DNA of 27,815 nucleotides from a virus: the IMG/VR virus record IMGVR_UViG_3300027983_000098, positions 1 through 27,815 of that record; one strand, given 5' to 3'. Both the position numbers and the translations under genes were made by a program. The notes beneath the pieces were generated by a model. That model did no database searches, was not told the origin of the DNA, and was given only the letters and a program-made list of their open reading frames with translations. This document shows, piece by piece, positions 25,423-27,815 of the stretch (within the stretch, counting starts at the first letter, position 1; each line of letters begins with the position of its first letter).

Positions 25423-26985
25423 CTACGCTGCGGCTGCGCGCGCTGCCTGGGCGGGGGCTGGGGCAGCTTCTTCGCTGGCTGCGGCTGCCGGCGCTTCCCC
25501 GCCGCCCTCCCCGCCCAGCGCCGCCTGTGTGCCGCCGTCCTCGCCCTCCGGGCCGCCACCCCCTGGCGCGCCCGGCATGCCGCCTGGCGGTTGCTGCTTG
25601 GCCGCATCCGCTTGCTGCTGTGCGTGGTCGCGGATCGCCTCGTAGTCCAGCTCCAGAGGCTCCGTGAACATCTCGCGCAAGGCGTTGAAGTTGCTCGCAG
25701 CCCACTCGATCAATCGCGCCTGGTTGTCGGGGTCTACCACCTGCATCAGCGCGCCCAGCAGGTCGATGATGGCCTTCAGCTTCGTCTCGGCGACCTTGAC
25801 CTTTTCGCTCTCAGGTTCCTCGACCAGGCTGGGCCACGTCGCGGTGAACGAATTCTGCCAGCGCGTGAAGGCCTGCTCATAGGTGACGCGACCATACTCG
25901 TCTGGGAATTGTGCCTGCACCGTTGCGAAGAAGTCCCGGTTCCATGCCCGATGCTGCACCACGCGATCCATGAACGCATAGAGCGGGTTCATCGCCTCGC
26001 GCACGCTCTTGACGTATCGCACGATTTTGGCTGCATCCTCGGTGCCCTCACCAAAGCCCTCGGCGAAAGTCTCTTCGTTGAGCAACTTGGCAGGCATGTC
26101 CGCAGCGAGCGCAATATTGGTGATGATGTTGTCGCGCGCGAATTTGCCGGCGCCGTCGATGTTCTGCAAATTCAGGCTCTCGATCGACTCCTCGGTCGTA
26201 ATGCCGATGATGTTGTCGGTCTCCGCTTCTTTTATCATCTGGCGTTTAGCTGCGAACATCTTTTGCATCAGGCGGTCGACCACGGACCCTGCCGGCTTCA
26301 TCTTGGCGATGATGAGACCCGCCTTGCGGGCGACCATGTCGTCGGTGACCATGGTCGAGATGAACGACTTCAGGGGATAGAGCGCGCGCTGGAATACGCT
26401 GCGGCCGACGTAGCCGAATGCGGAGCCGGTGTACGCGATATAGATCGGCTTTTCGTGCATCACGACCACCACCCGGCTGCGATGCCATGTATGCCCCGCC
26501 ACTGACACGCTGGTGACTTTCTGGAAATCGGCTGACTGCGGATCTTGATTGAGCACGAGGCTGCCAGCGGTATTCAGCGGATCGAACGTCGAGATAAAAA
26601 TCTGCTGCTTGGCCAGCGCAGCGAAGTTAATCGGATCGTTGGTCGCCACGCCGACGGCGCCAAGGCCCAAGGTGCCGACGCCATACGTGCGCGCCAGGCT
26701 CATGGCGGTGGCGATGTGCTGGTCAGCGCGCAGGTCTTCCCACTCGCGGAGGAACGCGTCGCGAACCGTGTCCTCGGGGCCATCGGGGATCGACAGCACG
26801 CGCGCCTGCGACTGCGCCAGGCTGATGGGCGTGTCGACCATTTTCCCGCCCATCGGGTGGTAGAGGTAGATGGTTTTGCAGATTTCATAGCCCACGTCAG
26901 CGCCGGGCACGATGTCGTCGGTCAGCAGAACTTGCTGGAGCCGCGAACCCAGCGCCGCGCCATTAATCGACACCGTGCCCGACAT
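25423..26985 (-). CDS. Portal protein (DUF1073-type)
   Basis: This 520-residue protein would form the dodecameric ring at the capsid vertex through which DNA is packaged and ejected. It resembles DUF1073/phage_portal_3 proteins: an N-terminal region with YEICKTIYLYHPMGGKMV, an alpha/beta part (GVGTLGLGAVGV, then FISTFDPLNTAGS), a long helix with RDNIITNIALAADMPAKLL followed by EGFGEGTEDAAKIVRYV, and a C-terminal clip-like helical part. The last 75 residues are rich in Gly, Ala, Pro, Gln and Glu and look disordered. The length is normal for the family. It follows terL and precedes a MuF-type gene, as expected for a portal. No second catalytic domain is fused to it. Confidence 0.85.
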   Translation of the reverse strand: MSGTVSINGAALGSRLQQVLLTDDIVPGADVGYEICKTIYLYHPMGGKMVDTPISLAQSQARVLSIPDGPEDTVRDAFLREWEDLRADQHIATAMSLARTYGVGTLGLGAVGVATNDPINFAALAKQQIFISTFDPLNTAGSLVLNQDPQSADFQKVTSVSVAGHTWHRSRVVVVMHEKPIYIAYTGSAFGYVGRSVFQRALYPLKSFISTMVTDDMVARKAGLIIAKMKPAGSVVDRLMQKMFAAKRQMIKEAETDNIIGITTEESIESLNLQNIDGAGKFARDNIITNIALAADMPAKLLNEETFAEGFGEGTEDAAKIVRYVKSVREAMNPLYAFMDRVVQHRAWNRDFFATVQAQFPDEYGRVTYEQAFTRWQNSFTATWPSLVEEPESEKVKVAETKLKAIIDLLGALMQVVDPDNQARLIEWAASNFNALREMFTEPLELDYEAIRDHAQQQADAAKQQPPGGMPGAPGGGGPEGEDGGTQAALGGEGGGEAPAAAASEEAAPAPAQAARAAAA

Positions 26986-26991
26986 GATGGA

Positions 26992-27195
26992 TCAGACCTG
27001 GCGGTCGCTGTGGCGGCTGCCCAGGAGCTGGCTATGCGCGTCCAGGTGCCGCGCCACCGCGGTCCGTGCTTCGGATGACGGGCCGATGAGGTCGGCGACT
27101 GCCACGGCCTCTTCCATCGTCAGCATGATGGCGGTGCCGTCCGCGCGGTTGAGCCCGACGAGTCCCTGGTGACGGAATGCTGTGCAGTGGGCCAT
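26992..27195 (-). CDS. Hypothetical protein, 67 aa, between terL and portal
   Basis: I do not recognise this short protein. The same frame is open further upstream, to 27405. I chose the ATG at 27195 because GGAGGA lies 5 nt before it, whereas the upstream ATGs (27255, 27222) have weak or no Shine-Dalgarno and the longest version would read through the terminator-like hairpin. The protein begins MAHCTAFRHQGLVGLNRADG and has a helical middle (LTMEEAVAVADLIG) and a basic C-terminus with several His. The stop is 6 nt before the portal start, so it is probably cotranscribed with the head genes. Small terminase- or portal-adjacent proteins are common in phages, but no function can be assigned. Confidence 0.6.
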   Translation of the reverse strand: MAHCTAFRHQGLVGLNRADGTAIMLTMEEAVAVADLIGPSSEARTAVARHLDAHSQLLGSRHSDRQV

Positions 27196-27284
27196 GGCTT
27201 CCTCCGGTGAGATCGGGCTCATCAATCTCACGGATTTGCGTGCATTGTCACGCATGACGCGCAACAAAGAGCGCCCTGGCGTGC

Positions 27285-27328
27285 AAAAGCCCCCGGTAGC
27301 GCGCAATCGCTGCGGCGCTGACCGGGGG
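27285..27328 (-). terminator. Terminator-like hairpin after terL
   Basis: On the minus strand an 8-bp perfect GC stem, CCCCCGGT with ACCGGGGG (27321-27328 and 27290-27297), encloses a 23-nt loop and is followed at once by CTTTT. It lies in the 236-nt gap between terL and the next gene, which holds no convincing coding sequence of its own. It could end or attenuate terL transcription before the head genes. The T-run is short, so termination may be partial. Confidence 0.5.
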
Positions 27329-27431
27329 AAGTTTGAGGGAGAAACCACATACGACCGCATCACACGGATGCGGCTGCATTCCATAGCATGCGCGCGCCAA
27401 ACCACACCAGTGCGATGTGAGCCGCACGGTG

Positions 27432-27815
27432 TCAGAAGCCCTCGTCGTTGCCCAGCGCGATCGCCACGGCATACGTAGCGGTGTCGAGCAGGTCGTCAGC
27501 GCGGGTCGCAGCTTTCTTGTCGCCCACACGGTAGGACAGCAATTGCGCCAACATGTGGTTCCGGCTGGCGTTCTTGAACGTGATGATCTTCTCGTATGCG
27601 TGGCGACTGAACTTGATCTCGCCCCGGTGGAAGTAGCCGCTGACGCTGATCGCGCGCGCATCCTTGCCGGCGGCCGTGATCTTGCCTTCAATGGCGATGG
27701 CGTTCCAGCCGCGCCTCTGGGCTTGCTGGATCAGGATCGTGCCGCTGCCCTTGTCCTCGATCCAGATCGGCGGTGTGCCGTCGCCCGGCTGCGCCATGCG
27801 CGCGCCACATGCGAT
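27432..27815 (-). CDS. terL: Terminase large subunit, C-terminal nuclease part (partial)
   Basis: The frame is open to the right edge of the window, so the start and the ATPase domain lie outside; about 127 residues are visible. TerL is the motor that packages DNA through the portal, and its C-terminal RNase H-like nuclease cuts the concatemer. The visible part has two nuclease hallmarks: an acidic strand reading IWIEDKGSG near the start, and a terminal helix DDLLDTATYAVAIAL whose acidic residues would complete the metal site. Between them, a region rich in K, R and H (SGYFHRGEIKFSRHAYEK) fits the family. The first in-window ATG (27797) lies inside the domain and is not a plausible start. Position upstream of the portal supports the call. 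Confidence 0.88.
   Translation of the reverse strand: MACGARMAQPGDGTPPIWIEDKGSGTILIQQAQRRGWNAIAIEGKITAAGKDARAISVSGYFHRGEIKFSRHAYEKIITFKNASRNHMLAQLLSYRVGDKKAATRADDLLDTATYAVAIALGNDEGF

Noticed and set aside
25423-26985. Anti-CBASS Acb1 activity, because DUF1073-type proteins are sometimes given that label
   Set aside because: The sequence reads as a plain portal protein. I see no pair of HxT/HxS motifs of a 2H phosphoesterase and no fused extra domain.
27196-27405. Longer N-terminus (to 27405) for the 67-aa gene after terL
   Set aside because: The extension reads through the terminator-like hairpin, is Arg/Ser/Pro-rich, and has no ribosome site. GGAGGA before 27195 decides the start.

Overview
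The window is the late (virion) region of a contractile-tailed, tailed dsDNA bacteriophage or prophage. It is GC-rich and tightly packed, with most genes on the minus strand joined by 1-4 nt stop/start overlaps (ATGA, GTGA, TGATG). No integrase, repressor, lysis or replication gene is visible, so lifestyle cannot be judged. The base composition and family mix fit a phage of a GC-rich, probably proteobacterial host, but nothing in the window names the host. The gene order (DUF1073-type portal, MuF-type protein, DUF2213 protease, DUF2184 capsid, DUF3383 sheath, Pam3-type baseplate) is that of a family of mid-sized myophages distinct from T4, P2 and Mu.

Read in the direction of transcription (right to left), the window begins inside the terminase large subunit (right edge to 27432). 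A terminator-like hairpin and a 67-residue unknown protein follow, then the portal, a MuF-type head protein and, translationally coupled to it, a type IB DNA topoisomerase (23287-24588). At 21317-23274 the minus-strand order is interrupted by seven small plus-strand genes of unknown function. Four of them start behind an identical 15-bp element that contains the Shine-Dalgarno sequence. The minus-strand head module then resumes with a Nudix hydrolase/prohead protease/scaffold fusion (19362-21170), a putative head decoration protein and the major capsid protein (17404-18426).

Four neck or connector candidates (14726-17282) lead to an 881-residue fibre-like protein that carries a complete PhoD-type metallophosphatase motif set. 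Next come a small beta protein, the tail sheath, the tail tube, a tail assembly chaperone with a probable -1 frameshift extension, and a tape measure protein with a lytic transglycosylase domain. The compact baseplate comprises a tail/hub protein, a Pam3-gp18-like plug, a hub, a gpV spike with an HxH tip, a gp25/W-like protein and gpJ. Two glycine-rich fibre proteins separated by a second small beta protein close the window. The last fibre gene runs off the left edge.

Most unusual are: a topoisomerase IB inside the head operon; a PhoD phosphoesterase built into a fibre; a Nudix domain fused to the maturation protease; the inverted small-gene cassette with start-associated repeats; and one recurring beta domain inserted into the decoration, sheath and baseplate J proteins. 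All functions are read from sequence motifs and gene order only; no database search was run.
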